Assembly (NCBI GenBank): GCA_021234155.1 | Contig: JAJEKV010000008.1 | Span: 6,636,945 to 6,700,944, forward strand | Direction: 5' to 3' | From: Isoetes taiwanensis | Taxonomy: Eukaryota > Streptophyta > Lycopodiopsida > Isoetales > Isoetaceae | DNA length: 64,000 bases | In this document: positions 14,077 to 26,211 of the stretch, piece after piece | How the letters are laid out: each line of letters begins with the position of its first letter | Position numbering within the stretch: position 1 is the stretch's first letter | Program-made: the position numbers and the translations under genes | Notes under the pieces: model-generated | Databases searched by the model: none | What the model was told of the DNA's origin: nothing | The model's input: the letters and a program-made list of their open reading frames with translations, nothing else

Positions 14077-14454
14077 AAAATTTAAAAGCCATTCCTTAAA
14101 ATTCGTTGAACATACCAAGGCCCGAGCATGCAATGTGAGCCGTAGGATCTTGGACCAAGGATTATGATCAATCTAGACCGTAGGATCGTGTAGGATATAT
14201 CTAAAGCAACGTGAGCCGTCGGATCTTGGACCGACGATCAGGATCAGATCAATCTGGACCGTAGCACCGCGGTACACATATTATATGTAAACTCCCAGGC
14301 CATGTGGGCCGTAGGATACGTCCCAAACCCACGTGAGCCGTCGGATCTCGAACGGACGGCCGGATAAGCGCGACAAACATAAGAACATATATAGAGTATA
14401 GATATAGATATTCAATATATATACGTTCACATATTTGTATATATAAAAAAAAAA

Positions 14455-14836
14455 CGGTATAAATTTATACCGCAGGAAGTCTCGCGGTATAGATTTATAC
14501 CGCAAGACTTCTCTTTTTTTCGGATATATATATGTAAATATATATGTTATATATATATTATATATTTATATATAATATACATATATATATATCTTTGGTA
14601 TAAATTTATACCGAGAAAACTCTTCTATGTATAAATTTATACCGCTTAAATCCTCTTAGGTATAAATTTATACCGCTTCGAGTCCTTTTTTCAGATAAAT
14701 TTATACCGCTTCGAGTTCTTTTTGTTGTATAAATCTATACCGCTCAAGTCTTCTTTATGTATAAATTTATACCGTCATGAACTCTCTAGCATACTATGTC
14801 CACATATTACTATCTATTAAGGTATAAATTTATACC
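14455..14836. repeat. Array of 16-18-bp palindromes (GGTATAAATTTATACC)
   Basis: Nine copies of the palindrome CGGTATAAATTTATACCG or one-base variants begin near 14455, 14485, 14597, 14628, 14659, 14692, 14726, 14758 and 14821. Most starts are 30-34 bp apart. The spacers are related to one another (CTTCGAGTC-CTTTTT consensus), so this is a decaying tandem repeat of a ~32-bp unit whose palindromic half is better conserved. A gap between copies 2 and 3 is filled by TA-rich DNA. An isolated further copy lies at 12503-12519. Confidence 0.85.
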
Positions 14837-15950
14837 ATCTTGAAATTTATTTGGAAGAAACTAAAGACTACAGAGAACAAATAAATTACAAAGTTTAAAA
14901 AGTCCGATTGGATACATACGTCGCCATCGCAGATACGTAAGTCTATAGCAAGTCGGAGGAGCAAATAAGAGCAAGTGTATAAAGCAAAGCCGCTAAGCAT
15001 CTTCGACTTCACCTCGCGTGTGAGGCATACTTTAAGGTGACAATATTTGCTTCATTGAGGCAATATCAAAATGTGTTGCATTTTTTGCAATTTTGTTCAT
15101 AATTTTGTAGTGAATTTATAAACTTTGAACTAAATACGTTTTTGGGCACTCTTAGCGCTTGCTGTTTTTTTTCAATGTCTATTGTTTTGTTCTTAAAAAT
15201 ATTACTATTTCTCAAACCAAACTAGGGGGCCAAAAAATGGTACCAAACAATTTTGAATGGAAGCTGAGTTCAAATTCCCCTCCAAAAATGGTGCCTAAAA
15301 TATTCAAATTGTCACACTTGTCACAAATATACCAAGAAAAGGGCATTTTTAAGGGAATTTTAGGGAATCTTTCAAAGATTCCTTTTGAAGTGCGTTTGCA
15401 GCAAATAAGTGCGTTTCATTTTAAACTTTGTTTGATGCATAAGAGAAGAAGAGGCCTTTAGAATGATAAAAAAGTATTCTTATGAGCTCATATTCACTAC
15501 TAATTGGCTTGATCTAATGTGGCATGGCTAAATTCACGTATCAATTCTTCCTGAAATATCATTAAATATAGACTTTTTGCAAGTCCATATATATCTCAAA
15601 AAGTACCTACAATTAAGAATACAAGGTTTTTAGGGTGAAAACATGGAATATGCTAGCATGATTATGTCTTGAGGCAAAAAAAGTAGGCAAAAAGGAAGCT
15701 GAAGAAAGGGAAAAGGTATCTTACTTTGGGGTCCGCACATGTAGGTGAGATGTTAGACTACGTGTCAGTGGTGCATTAAAGGCAAACCAAAATCATAGAA
15801 ATAGTGAAGTTGTGCGAATCCACAGTTTCTTGATTCATCTACAAGTTTTGAAGGTGGTTGTAACCAGGCGTAGAGAGGATCAAACATTGTCAGAAATTCA
15901 GTGCCAGATCTCTGAATCCATTCTGGCCGCACCAGAGCCCCTCCCCTGCC
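14837..15950. other. No recognisable gene
   Basis: AT-rich sequence without a coherent ORF. A 100-codon plus-strand frame at 15159-15461 has no recognisable family and looks like chance opening in AT-rich DNA. Confidence 0.4.
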
Positions 15951-15954
15951 GCTA

Positions 15955-16730
15955 CTACCCTTCTTGCACCAAAGACGGTATAGCCAATACGCTGCAAGAG
16001 ACATACACACTAAATTCACCAAAAATGCATGATGAAATAGAGGGGGCACCCAATTTGACTAGAACTATACCTGCTGCGCAATCAATGTCCAACAGATTCT
16101 TTTCAAGGTCATCTGCCTCTTTGAGATGTTCTAGAAAATCTGAATGCTGCTGAGGATGGTCGGCACTCGTGAAACAGAGATTCAGCTCATTCAAGGCTGG
16201 CACGATCGCTGCTCTCTTGCCACGTACATCAATAGCACAAGACTTTGAAGCTCGCGTACTCTAGATGTCGAGACAGTCTTCGTGCTAGGATTTTGGTATG
16301 CACTGATCCATACATGACTATCACTATCTATAGTCTTCATGGCAGCCAAGCACTCATTTAAATGATTTGGTATGATGAATATACTGATCTAGTAAATTTG
16401 CTGGTCAGTCAATATTCTAATCTGATCTAAAAACTTTTGATGGATGGTCTTGAAAGTTCGTAAGTTCCTAAAATCACAGCCTACGAAGCGTGCCGATGTA
16501 TTGACTGCATCAATATACATCCCCAGCTATCTAACTTGATAACATGTGAAATTCTTGTTGCTCTCCTCCATTGGTCCAAGAAGATACTGGTTCACGTTGC
16601 CAACTATGGCTTCTGAAAGGGTCTCCTTTTCACTTTCCTTGCGACTCTCTGTCCATCCGCTGACACTATTTGCAATCATAAGCATTAAGTTCTCTGTAAA
16701 GATGGGATGCATCTTTGTAAGGTTAGCCAT
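15955..16730 (-). other. Unrecognised exon-like minus-strand fragments
   Basis: Two minus-strand frames (15955-16203 and 16527-16730) have protein-like composition. The first contains LEHLKEADDLEKNLLDIDC, the second VSGWTESRKESEKETLSEA. They may be exons of one decayed gene lying next to the copia remnant, but I do not recognise a family, no splice model is convincing, and stops separate them. Chance ORFs cannot be excluded. Confidence 0.25.
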
Positions 16731-16789
16731 ATCCTGGAACTTCTATTTCTTCACATTTTCCAAGTATTTGAGAAGGGCACACTCGATAA

Positions 16790-18290
16790 TGCCAATCTTC
16801 TTTAACTCAGATGTACACCAGTCTACATCTGTGCAACATTTTAACTGCATGTCATCTGACCTGTATATTATTCATGTGGTCTTTGTTCCATTTAAGAATC
16901 TTAACACCTTTTTTGCTGCTGTCTAATGGTCAAAACCCAGATTATTATTATATCTGCTTAACACATTTACAATGAAAGCAATGTCAGGCCTTGTATTATT
17001 GGCAATAAAGAGCAAACTTCCAATCAATTGTCTATATGGTATTTTCTTCATTTCTTCAATCTCCCTTTCTGCCTGTGGACACATTTGCTTAGACAATTTG
17101 CATCCTGGAAGAATAGGAGCTTTTACTGAATTACAATCGTGCATATTAAATTTTTCCAGCACTGTATCAATATATTTACTTTGGCACAGAGATATAGTTC
17201 TGTTATTCCTATCTCTTTTCACCTGTACTCCTAGAAATTGTGACAGCTCACCTAGATCTGTCATTTTACATCTTCCTTTCAGCATTCTTTCCACTCCTTC
17301 ATAAATTCTGAATTATTTATTGCTAATACACAATCATCCACATAAATTGCCATCATGCAAAAATTGTCTTCCTTCCTTAGAAGGTATAAGTTTCCATCAT
17401 TTTCCAGTTTTGCAAACCCTTGTTCCTTCAAAAAATCATTTATACAAACATACCATTCCCTAGGTGACTGTTTTAGACCATAAACAGCCTTTTTAAGCCT
17501 CCACACGTTTCCTGTTCCCTTCTTACAGCCCTGAGCTTGATTCATATACACTTCTTCTTTTAAATTTGCATTTAAGAAAGCAATGCACACATCCATGTGG
17601 TGCAAGTTCAACTTCCATGCATTTGAGGCTGCAATAATTATCCTAATACTAGCCAGCTTGACCACTGGTGAATAAGTTTCTTCGAAATCAATATTCCTTT
17701 TTTTAGAATAGCCTTGGGCTATAAGTCTTGCTTTATATTTTGGAGTTCCATCAGCATTAACTTTAAGTTTATATACCCAGTTGTTGCCTCCATCAACTCG
17801 TATGTACACGTTCTATCGAAAGATTCCATTTCATCTAGCATGGCTTCTTTCATTTATGGCCTTCTAATCCATTTATTGCTTCTTCAAATGTTTCTGGAAC
17901 ACCTGCCTGCAACACCATTAAAGCTTCATCCACATTCATCTCTTGAAGTTCCAGTCTGTTACTCTTGCCATCTGCTTTTCTGCCATATGCTGTTATGTCT
18001 AAATTCAATTCTTCTCTAAGTCTTTCACCTTCAGTTCCTCTCCTTTTTGTTTCACATCTTCATTCACCTCATGTCTTTTTGTAGTTGCTTCTACAGATGT
18101 ATCTACAGTTATGTCTATATTTTGTTCATTTGAATCCCCTTCTGACTCTTGATCAGAGTCTGCATCATTATCTGTATCTTCAGCTGCATTCATTTGCTCA
18201 TTTTGATTTATGATTATGTCAGAGCTTGCAAGTATGTTTTTCCTCTTCATTTGTTTTCTTATCAACCGTAGGCTTGTACAACACATTCTC
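16790..18290 (-). pseudogene. Ty1/copia retrotransposon pol remnant (IN/RT linker, RT, RNase H start)
   Basis: Reading from 18290 down: an acidic linker typical between integrase and RT, then a segment with PETFEEAINGLE and KEAMLDEMESF motifs near 17800-17900. The copia RT proper (17809-17279) has WVYKLK, YKARLIAQGY, FEETYSPVVKL, VYGLKQSPREWY and the catalytic AIYVDDCVLAI. After a frame change it continues at 17294-16923 with TDLGELSQFLGVQV and YRQLIGSLLFIANNTRPDI. Further frame changes lead to a short RNase H-like piece ending near 16790. Gag, protease, most of integrase and both LTRs are not found. Multiple frameshifts mean it is dead. Copia-type pol normally makes cDNA from the element RNA and integrates it. 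Confidence 0.9.
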
Positions 18291-19770
18291 CACAGATGTC
18301 ACATCACTGAAGATGTATGTTAGCATAAGAATACTGTCATGGAAGCAAGGTTTTCATAAAAAGTCCACAAGTTCAGGTATTGTCCAAATTTAATGAAATT
18401 GTGCTCTGATTGTGATAGAGCCTCATCTGATTGGTCTCTGACTGTAAGTGAACTAATTGGAACTCTATACACATAAAACACTTTTTCACTTTTTGCATGC
18501 CCCCTTGCATTCCTTATGAAACATATGGCTTCAATATAATATAATGTCGAAATCCATATCAATCCAAAATATTTTTTTCCATTCAATACATTTCATACTA
18601 TAAAATGCACTTAATTCAAGCTTATTGAATAGGGTTGCACTCTCAGCTATGGGTGTTAATACTAGGCTCATCTTTAAACATTTCAAGCTAATTCCCAGTA
18701 GCAGTCAGACATCTCCACTTGATGTCTCAAAAACCTACATTAATGTACACCTTTCCTCCACTATTTTCATGTAAATTTGCCCACGGCACCATTCTCAATC
18801 CACTATTTCAGATGCAATCCCTTTTACAAATCCATCTGTATTGAATATTCCTTGTTATTTTATCTATAGCAATGTGATTTTCTACTAACATATTAACAAC
18901 AAATTTAAATCCCATTGTACCAATACCAAAAGTGTTGATTCCAACATGCCAAACTTAGAGAAATGAATTAAAACACTTACACCAAATTAGGTTGTCAAGC
19001 TCTGCATTAAAAACTTTTACAAATACACTCTAGTCTAAAACTTTTAAGTGTTCAAAATTTCACATTGAAATTTTGAATACTTATCATTACAAGGACACTT
19101 CAGTATGAAGTTTTGAACACTTTTAGTACACTTTAGGCTAAAATTTTGAATTTTTGAATGCACACTTGAACCCTTGATTTAAATACAATTAAATTGTACC
19201 TTATATGCATGTGCAAATGGTCAAATTACTAGTAAAAGCATCAAATCTCCTGTGTACTGGAGCTTGCAGCAAGTGCTTTAGATGGAGGAGGCACGTCAAC
19301 CACACACATATAGTGTTTAAAATACGCCAATTTTAAGCACATGTAAGTGGCATCCAGATGGTAAATTCTGCTACTCAGTAGTGATTTTGCACCCAGATAT
19401 CACTGATATTATATCAGAATTTTGCTGTACATTAGAGACTTGCTCTATGTCACCACATATGGTCACATCTTTTTATTGCCTATTTTGTAAACTCCGCTAT
19501 TTTCATCCCTCTAAATTTCAATGGTGAAGTAGAAGTGGACCCTTGCTGAACTTTTTGACTTGGGCCCCTATAGTGTGCTAGGCCTTAAGTCGGTCACTGT
19601 GTGTGGGCCGGTTATAGGTCTGACACCCCCTAAATCGCAATGTTGATCCAAAAAGTCATCCTTGGCTTGATAGGTGTGAGTGATCTCGATCTATGGATTT
19701 TGGGGGGTTTATGTCGGGTATGGATGTGTGCTGCCATGACTTTAGCCACCCATGGAACCATTGTGCTCCA
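18291..19770. other. Mostly featureless; one unidentified minus-strand ORF
   Basis: An 88-codon minus-strand ORF at 18320-18586 is adjacent to the copia remnant and could be decayed element sequence, but it shows no copia motif I can name. The remainder is AT-rich and shows nothing I can support. Confidence 0.35.
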
Positions 19771-19779
19771 GAAAGGGCC

Positions 19780-20200
19780 TTGTAACATCCCTACCTCATC
19801 GGACTATGGTGGTGCAACTTGGAGTAGTCTCATAGGGTGAATCCATGAGATTACATCTCCAAAAGGCCACAATCATGCCATAGCATGTTTCAACCTATTT
19901 GCAAAGTGTGCACAAGAGGGACGGATGGAGTGAACTACTCTAGTCAATGTTATGCCAGCCAAACTGCCATTGTCATGATTCTGTCTGTTGTTATCCTGAG
20001 ACCTTGACCGTTATGTTGATGTTCATATTGTTGATGGATGGTCCACCCTTCGAGGTGGCGTATTAAATTAAGTGTATGATGCTAATGCTAACATGTATGT
20101 ATGCTTCCGCAGTATAGGATATCTCAAAGAAGGCATCGAACGAATGACACCTCCGTGTCCTTCGCTCGGACACTTGGCCATCAAAAGTGATCCAAATCAG
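19780..20200 (+). repeat. Decayed LTR fragment of the same gypsy family as 23859-37778
   Basis: Segments such as GCAAAGTGTGCACA.GAGGG.CGGATGGAGTG (19899-19930), TATGCCAGCCAAA (19949-19961), GTCCACCCTTCGAGGTGG (20041-20058) and TGCTTCCGCAG (20102-20112) occur in the same order and spacing as in the 3' half of the 5' LTR at about 25120-25385. Many substitutions and indels separate them, so this is an older solo or truncated LTR. No internal element sequence adjoins it. Confidence 0.75.
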
Positions 20201-22330
20201 ACCGGATCATAGCACTAGCCATGGCCTAATTAGTTAGGTCAATTAGCTTGTATTGAGCTTTGAAGTAGAAAATCCATCTAAGTCCTATCTAATAATGTTA
20301 AGTTGACCTATGTATATGAAATTGGGCTTAATTAGAAAGAGAAATGCATGGGAAAAATGAGAGATAGTGTTAAGTTTTGGGTAGAAAAAGATCATTCATT
20401 CTCAAGGGCCATAACTTTTCGTAGAAAGCTCTAATCGAGGCTATTTTGGCACCATTGAATAGAGGACATTGAATTGACTAAAATCTCCTAAAAGCCCCAT
20501 CAGATGGCCCAATCAAAGGATTTTTAGATTTTCCCAAACCATTGAGCGTAGGATGTTTTGGGTGTTTCTTTTAGCAGGTTTGCCTAACCCACTCCACAAC
20601 AATCCTTGAAATTCTAGCATATCCATCTATCTAACAAGTAAGCAAAAAATTTATGTGGATAAAATCTGGCCTTTATGTTTTTTGTTTTTCAATCCTATGA
20701 CTGAAAAAATTAGAAATCCTCTCAAAATTAACAAGATTGCTTAAACGGGAGCAAATCATCGAAACAGGAGCAAAAGAAATATTCCTTAAAGATTCCCTTA
20801 TTTTTTTTCAAAAAAGGGGTAAAATAAGGTAAAAAAAAGAGTGTATAAAATTGTATTTTAATCCCCCTGTAATGATTAATCTTTTTATGCAACGAGAGAA
20901 TTGACTTTGTCAAATTGACACTTTTCCTTGCAACTAAAATTTTCCTGAAGTATGTTTTTAGAGAGAACCTCTAATTTAAGAGAATATAATATTTGACTAA
21001 AATTTGAAGTAAAGTCTGTAACTGAAAATGTAATATTTCCAAAATTTGAAGATAAAATCTTCATATCCACATGCAAAATGTACAGTCTTTTTCTAAGACT
21101 CAGTTATGTGCAAAAGTGCGATGAGTGACAAGGGAGGGATCCAGCACGTCATAATATTCATTTATGTCATCCTCATCATCTTCACTGCAACAGACCCATG
21201 GAGACCGCTTGAGTAGAATTCTCATTCTTCATTCCTCTGGACAAGTTCTCTCCTTACTTTAGACACTGCCAACCATTTGAACCATTTAGAAACAATAGAA
21301 GGTTGTGACGTTGTGCATGTGGTAAATCTGGAAAATACAAGGATTTCAGTGGCCTTCTTTTCTGCAGGCACTTTCGGGGGGGGGCTCCTCATTTAAGGGT
21401 GACAGGATTGGCAATGCCGACAGTTATGTTTGTAGAGAACATGCAAGTTTTGCTGAATCACTAGGTACATCTTTTGAATATATTCTTGTAGTATAGTAGA
21501 AGAGCTTCAATAGCTCCGTAAAAAGCCTTGGATTTAGAGAAGGACAAATAGTTGCTGTGAATTATATGTTCCAGCTCACATCCCTTCTGCATGCAAAACA
21601 CTCAATCACTCCACTTGCATCTGAAAGCACACATTGTATGTGTGCAATACTATGTGGAACTATATGCACTACAACAACATCTCCACTTCCTTAAAAGAGT
21701 GTAAAGTGTTCCCATGTAAAATTACTGTCATATACTATATGGAATGTACATCACTGAGGGAAACAATCAAATACACACAACACCTCTAGCAATGACCTAG
21801 GTTATATTGCCGTCATCCACATAAATTACGGGAGATACAACCTTTCTAGTCCATATTTTAAAGTAGAAATCAGTAAGAAACTTACACTTGAGATGCCTTT
21901 AGCAACTTGCAAACTGATCTAGTGGACCATACATTTGAATCTACAAAGAATGTTTCTTTGTTTGACCTGGAAAGAATTTGTAGTTTGATATATAAAGAGT
22001 GCTTGCTTGTTTCAATAGGATTAGTCAATTAAAAAACTTACGGTAGAAATACCCTGCCATTTTCGCAGGTTATATCAAATAGTAAGAGTTTTAAGAATTG
22101 CAGGAGCATCAAGACATCTTGGACGGTTTGAAAACTCAAGTGGGGAATGTAGGATCCTTTTAACTCTGGCCCTCTGTAGAGAAAAGCTCAGAAAGTTTCA
22201 CTGCACCTCAAACAGAGTTAAGGAGGCCAGCCAGATTAAAAAGCATGTAACAATTTCGCAATGTAATCTAGTGACAATCATAGAACTATTTAGTTACTTG
22301 TCCATATTAAAATCAAGCACTATGATGCAC
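20201..22330. other. No recognisable gene
   Basis: AT-rich DNA with only short chance ORFs on either strand. I see no motif, repeat array or RNA gene that I can support. Confidence 0.4.
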
Positions 22331-22339
22331 TTCTAGGGA

Positions 22340-22800
22340 ATGGTTTATGGCTCATGATTGGCTTTGTCCTAATATAATCAGCTCGCACATATGTTCACTA
22401 AAACATTGGCTAGCACCAAACTTACTAGGTTCAAAGAGCAGCCAGGGATGGTCAAATTCCAGCTTGAGGAAGAGAAATAAATAATAAAGCTGAAGCTTTT
22501 AAGCTCGTATGGGTTTGAAGGGAAGTGTTGGGACACTACGCATAAAGTTACGCCTATGTGGACAATGCAAAGTTAAAGTTAAAGCCTGCATCACATCACA
22601 TAATTTCTGTATTGTTTCACGCATCCTTAATAGATATTTCTTGTCCTTCTTCATTGTTCTCTAGTATTCAAAGTTCACACATATTTTGTGGTTGCTGGTG
22701 CTATGGACAAGCTTCAGCTCAAAATTCCTCCTTTTATCTGCATTTATTTAGCTGCTTGTTTAATTGGACTCGTGCGATATCTTCCATAAAATATATATTG
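22340..22800 (+). repeat. Possible 3' end of a copia element (RNase H tail, PPT, LTR start)
   Basis: The plus-strand translation around 22380-22480 ends with an AHMFTKTLASTKLTRFKEQ-like run, which matches the ADIFTKALP..KF pattern at the C-terminus of copia polyproteins. It is followed by a purine-rich TTTGAAGGGAAG and then TGTTGGGACAC (22527), the classical start of a copia LTR. The matching 5' LTR and the LTR end were not found, so the extent is uncertain. Confidence 0.5.
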
Positions 22801-23853
22801 CAGGCATAAAGAATGCCTGCATCCAATGGTTTAAATCTTCTGCGAGGGTCATATGCTGCACGGTTAGGATGATATCACATTAGTCTTTATTCATTGACTT
22901 TTCTGTTTTGATTTATTTGAATATCATGTGGATACGCCATTAAGGAAACCATCAAGATCAAGTCACTTGATGTATTGCTAAACTTCACAGCTGATGGATG
23001 CATATCATCAATTATTGAATTTCTTCGCCGATCAATTTTAAGGTGCTTATCTAAAAGTTTACCTTAGAAACAACTCTATATTCTGAGGTTGGCTGCCAAA
23101 CTTGTTTGGTTTTTACTTTTCTTGTTTTGTTAAACTGCCAAAGCAGGCTTTGGCTATGGCAATGGAGGTTTTGCGTTATGAGTACTAGGTTTCCTTTTTA
23201 TTCCATACTTAAGTATTTCTTCTGCAAAGATTAAATAGATGATGCCAAATATAGATGATTTATCAGAGATATTTGGGCTTATTAGCTGGATTATTGTCTG
23301 CACAATTTGTTCTGTCGATGCTTTAACAAATAATGTAATACAATGAAAGTGCACTATAATGTCAGGAAGATCTATCTTTGAATGCATGTAGAATGACAAC
23401 AAAAATAAGGTTAAGTTTTTGAGGTAGTAAATTAAAAGACAATCTTTAAAACCATGCGACATCAACATAAATCATCATAATACAAGTTAAATCCCTCGAG
23501 CTTGTAATAAAAAATCTGCACAATTCATGACCAAAGTAGGACCATATCTTGCTCTTCCAATTTTCTCTTCAACCTCTTTCTTTATTTAATCCTCTTTGTT
23601 CCAACCCCCACAATTCCGCAAAACTTCTAAACTTTACCCCAAGTGCCCTATTGCTTTTTTTTTTTTTTTTTTTATTTATTTAAATTCTAAAGCGTATAAA
23701 CATCCAATGCGCAACATACGAGCGCATATTTCCACCATATAAAAGAAAATTCTTAAAGTTTCCTTTTCGATTCTAAACTCCTTTTTAGGGTTATTTGGGT
23801 TGTCTCTATAGGTTTTCTCATCCGCCATAGCCGATGTACGACGACATATTTAG
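22801..23853. other. No recognisable gene
   Basis: AT-rich sequence with a poly-T run near 23660. It ends at the target-site duplication of the gypsy element. A 104-codon minus-strand frame (23154-23468) is AT-rich, hydrophobic and unrecognised, probably chance. Confidence 0.4.
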
Positions 23854-23858
23854 GCTGC

Positions 23859-25553
23859 TGTGGACGTTCCAAAGACGATATATCACGGTCCCGGGACGAT
23901 ATCTTTATTAATGTGTACATTTACCAATATCTTGCCACGCAGCATTACCGCCACCCCTTCCTACGACCGGCGTGTACGCTAACGTGTGGTGGGTAGCCCT
24001 AGGGGGCAACTTGCAAGGAATATGTGCATTTATTAATGTGTACATTTACCAATATACACATTAATGTGGGCACACATTTCCATGTGGACACTTTATGCCA
24101 AGTGGGCCATACCCAAGTGTGCAATTAATGTGCACATTTATCAATGTACACATTAATGTGGGCACACATTTCCATGTGGGCACATTTTGCCACCTAGCCA
24201 TTAAAGGCAAGTGGGCCCATTCCCAATTATCCCACATGCCTAAAGGGGATAATTGGAAACCCTAGCCAACCCCCTTGTCTATTTAGGAAGGGAAACCCTA
24301 ACTTGCCCATTTTTCATTTCTAGGGTTTTAAAGCTCTGTTTTGGCTGCCTCAAGAGCCAAAACCGCCTCCCAGACTCTGCCTGAGAGAATTGCACCATTA
24401 GTTTCCCTTGATTCGAGCATTTCAGCAGGATGGTCGAACTCAGGTCAGGAGGAGCCACTCAAGGATCAGGTATTTGGCCAATTAAATAGTCTAAACCCTA
24501 TTTCAGTCATAGAATCAGTAGGTTTAGCCTATTAAATTGCCCATAGCAGCCTTCTAGATCTCTAGATACCAGCCTCTAACTAAAGAACCTAACTCTATGA
24601 TATAGATTAGATATAGTTCTTTAGTTCTTCTGTGATGTATATGGATGATGTATCTCTATGAACTCCTTGTATTGGGAAGGGGGGTAGAGACCTAAAGCTT
24701 GGTAGTAGATGCTCCTAGATTAGCCTCTCTAGCACACTATAGATTCGGCCTGTGTACAAGAACCACACCTGGTTGTGGGTGAAGGGGGCCAGACTGGCTA
24801 AGAAGGAGGTTCATGTCCTGACTCTTGAACGATCCCTCTGGTGTGTAAGGCCTACCAGGGATCATAGTGACTAGGTCTAATGGCTTACCACTGAGTATGG
24901 GTAGGGCATGGACTCGACACCCGTGAAGTGGTGTACACTTTCCAGTGGGTTCAGTCGGATACGGGCAGTGGCCCTCTAGTCACCTTGAGTCAGCATGCAG
25001 ATCTCTGGAGGGAGTGATCCCTTCCTGCCCCATCGGAACTGGGAGGATGAGACCCAGGAATAGCCCCTTTGGCTATGCATCCGGCGGGCTACAGTCAGGT
25101 CCCGACACTTTTCAGCCTACTCTGCAAAGTGTGCACAGGAGGGGCGGATGGAGTGGACAACCCTATGCCATGTTCATATGCCAGCCAAATCCATTGCCAT
25201 GAATTCTGTCTGCAATGAACTCTAGAGACCCAAGCCGTCAGTCATCCCCTTGAGTCTGAGCCTTGGGTAGGATTTCCCATATGTATTGTGCTCACCCTTG
25301 TCTATGCAGATGTGATGGACCACCCTTCGAGGTGGATATGTGCTTATGTTATATACTGACATGTATGTTTACGCTTCCGCAGCTAGGTAGGCCCTGAGGG
25401 AGACGGGGTAAAATGACCCCTTCACTCTTCCCACTGGAGCCCGTCACGGTTGCAGTGTCATGTGGAGGGCCTTGTATCGGCATGAAGCTGGTATGGGGGA
25501 TGAACTCCTGTTTGTATACGGTGATGCACCGTATACGAGTAGGGGACGTCACA
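23859..25553 (+). repeat. 5' LTR (1695 bp)
   Basis: Begins TGTGGACGTTCC and ends GGGGACGTCACA, one base before the PBS. It contains internal short repeats of the type CATTAATGTG.GCACACATTTCC around 24030-24180. Blocks such as 23990-24260 and 25140-25500 are nearly identical to the 3' LTR, while the middle is much more diverged. The LTR should contain the element promoter and poly(A) signals. I could not place its TATA box with certainty. Confidence 0.92.
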
Positions 25554-25554
25554 G

Positions 25555-25566
25555 TGGTATCAGAGC
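25555..25566 (+). other. Primer-binding site, initiator tRNA-Met type
   Basis: TGGTATCAGAGC lies one base after the LTR terminal CA. This is the 12-base complement to the 3' end of plant initiator tRNA-Met used by most plant LTR retrotransposons to prime minus-strand DNA synthesis. Confidence 0.93.
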
Positions 25567-25757
25567 AATGTTCTTGGTGACCAAGAGCAAAGCACTGACC
25601 ATGCTCCCAGTAGCACTAACTTGATAGGACCCTTAAACCTCGAAAAATGGGAATTTTTTTTCTCATTTTTGTAGTTTATGCTAAGCTAGTAACAGTTAAA
25701 ATGAATGAAAACATAAAAAGATTAAAATTGGTGCCAACCTCCAAAAAAAGTAGGGTG

Positions 25758-25824
25758 GTCTCACACGTCGCGCCAGGACAGATAATGAGAATCTCATTTT
25801 CGGGCTGGGTGCAACGTGTGAGAC
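25758..25824. promoter_or_regulatory. Hairpin 1 of 4 (GTCTCACACGT...ACGTGTGAGAC)
   Basis: A 67-bp inverted repeat. The outer arms are GTCTCACACGT and its reverse complement, there is a partial middle stem CCAG/CTGG, and the apical palindrome is AATGAGA/TCTCATT. It lies about 450 bp before the ATG of the H3-like ORF. It could work as DNA (dimeric factor site or cruciform) or as a hairpin in the genomic RNA. Confidence 0.85.
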
Positions 25825-25959
25825 ATTCAGCTTGAAACACACTAAAAAGTCATAAATTACAGAAAAGTAACTTGATAATTCTAAATTTGAGTTAAGAAAT
25901 AGTAGAATTAGCATGCTATATGCTTAGAAACTATAAAATTTAGCAGCGGGACCCACCAT

Positions 25960-26026
25960 GTCTCACACGTCGCGCCCGGACAGAAAATGGACTTTCCATT
26001 ATCGGGCTGGGCGCAACGTGTGAGAC
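25960..26026. promoter_or_regulatory. Hairpin 2 of 4
   Basis: Same outer arms as hairpin 1. The apical stem here is AATGGA/TCCATT instead of AATGAGA/TCTCATT, so both arms changed together. It lies 77 bp upstream of the TATA box at 26103. Confidence 0.85.
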
Positions 26027-26102
26027 CATGCTCGAATTAAGGTGTTTTAGATGTCCTAGATGACCCAAAAAGGTAGTTTGAAGTTTGACCTAAAACCGAC
26101 CC

Positions 26103-26112
26103 CTATAAATAG
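26103..26112 (+). promoter_or_regulatory. TATA box of the H3-like unit
   Basis: CTATAAATAG, 109 bp before the ATG at 26212. The flanking sequence resembles that around the second TATA box at 28040: a related TAGATGACCC/TAGGTCATCC-type block upstream, ACCCTGC downstream, and GGCGATCTTC in the leader. The two promoters therefore look like duplicates. Confidence 0.7.
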
Positions 26113-26211
26113 ACCTAGACCCCTCATTTTCGCGTACCCTGCTTAGAAAGTCTGCTCTCCTTTGCCAAGGCGATCTTCTGGCGCATAGCTCGGATCGGCG
26201 AACCGTCGAAC

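Noticed and set aside
14455-14836. CRISPR-like repeat-spacer array
   Set aside because: The repeats are regularly spaced and palindromic, but the spacers are related to each other, the setting is a plant nuclear genome and no cas genes exist. It is a tandem repeat.
24945-25202. 85-codon ORF in the 5' LTR, with a related ORF at 37235-37426
   Set aside because: Frame opening in duplicated LTR sequence, not preserved in the diverged LTR copies.
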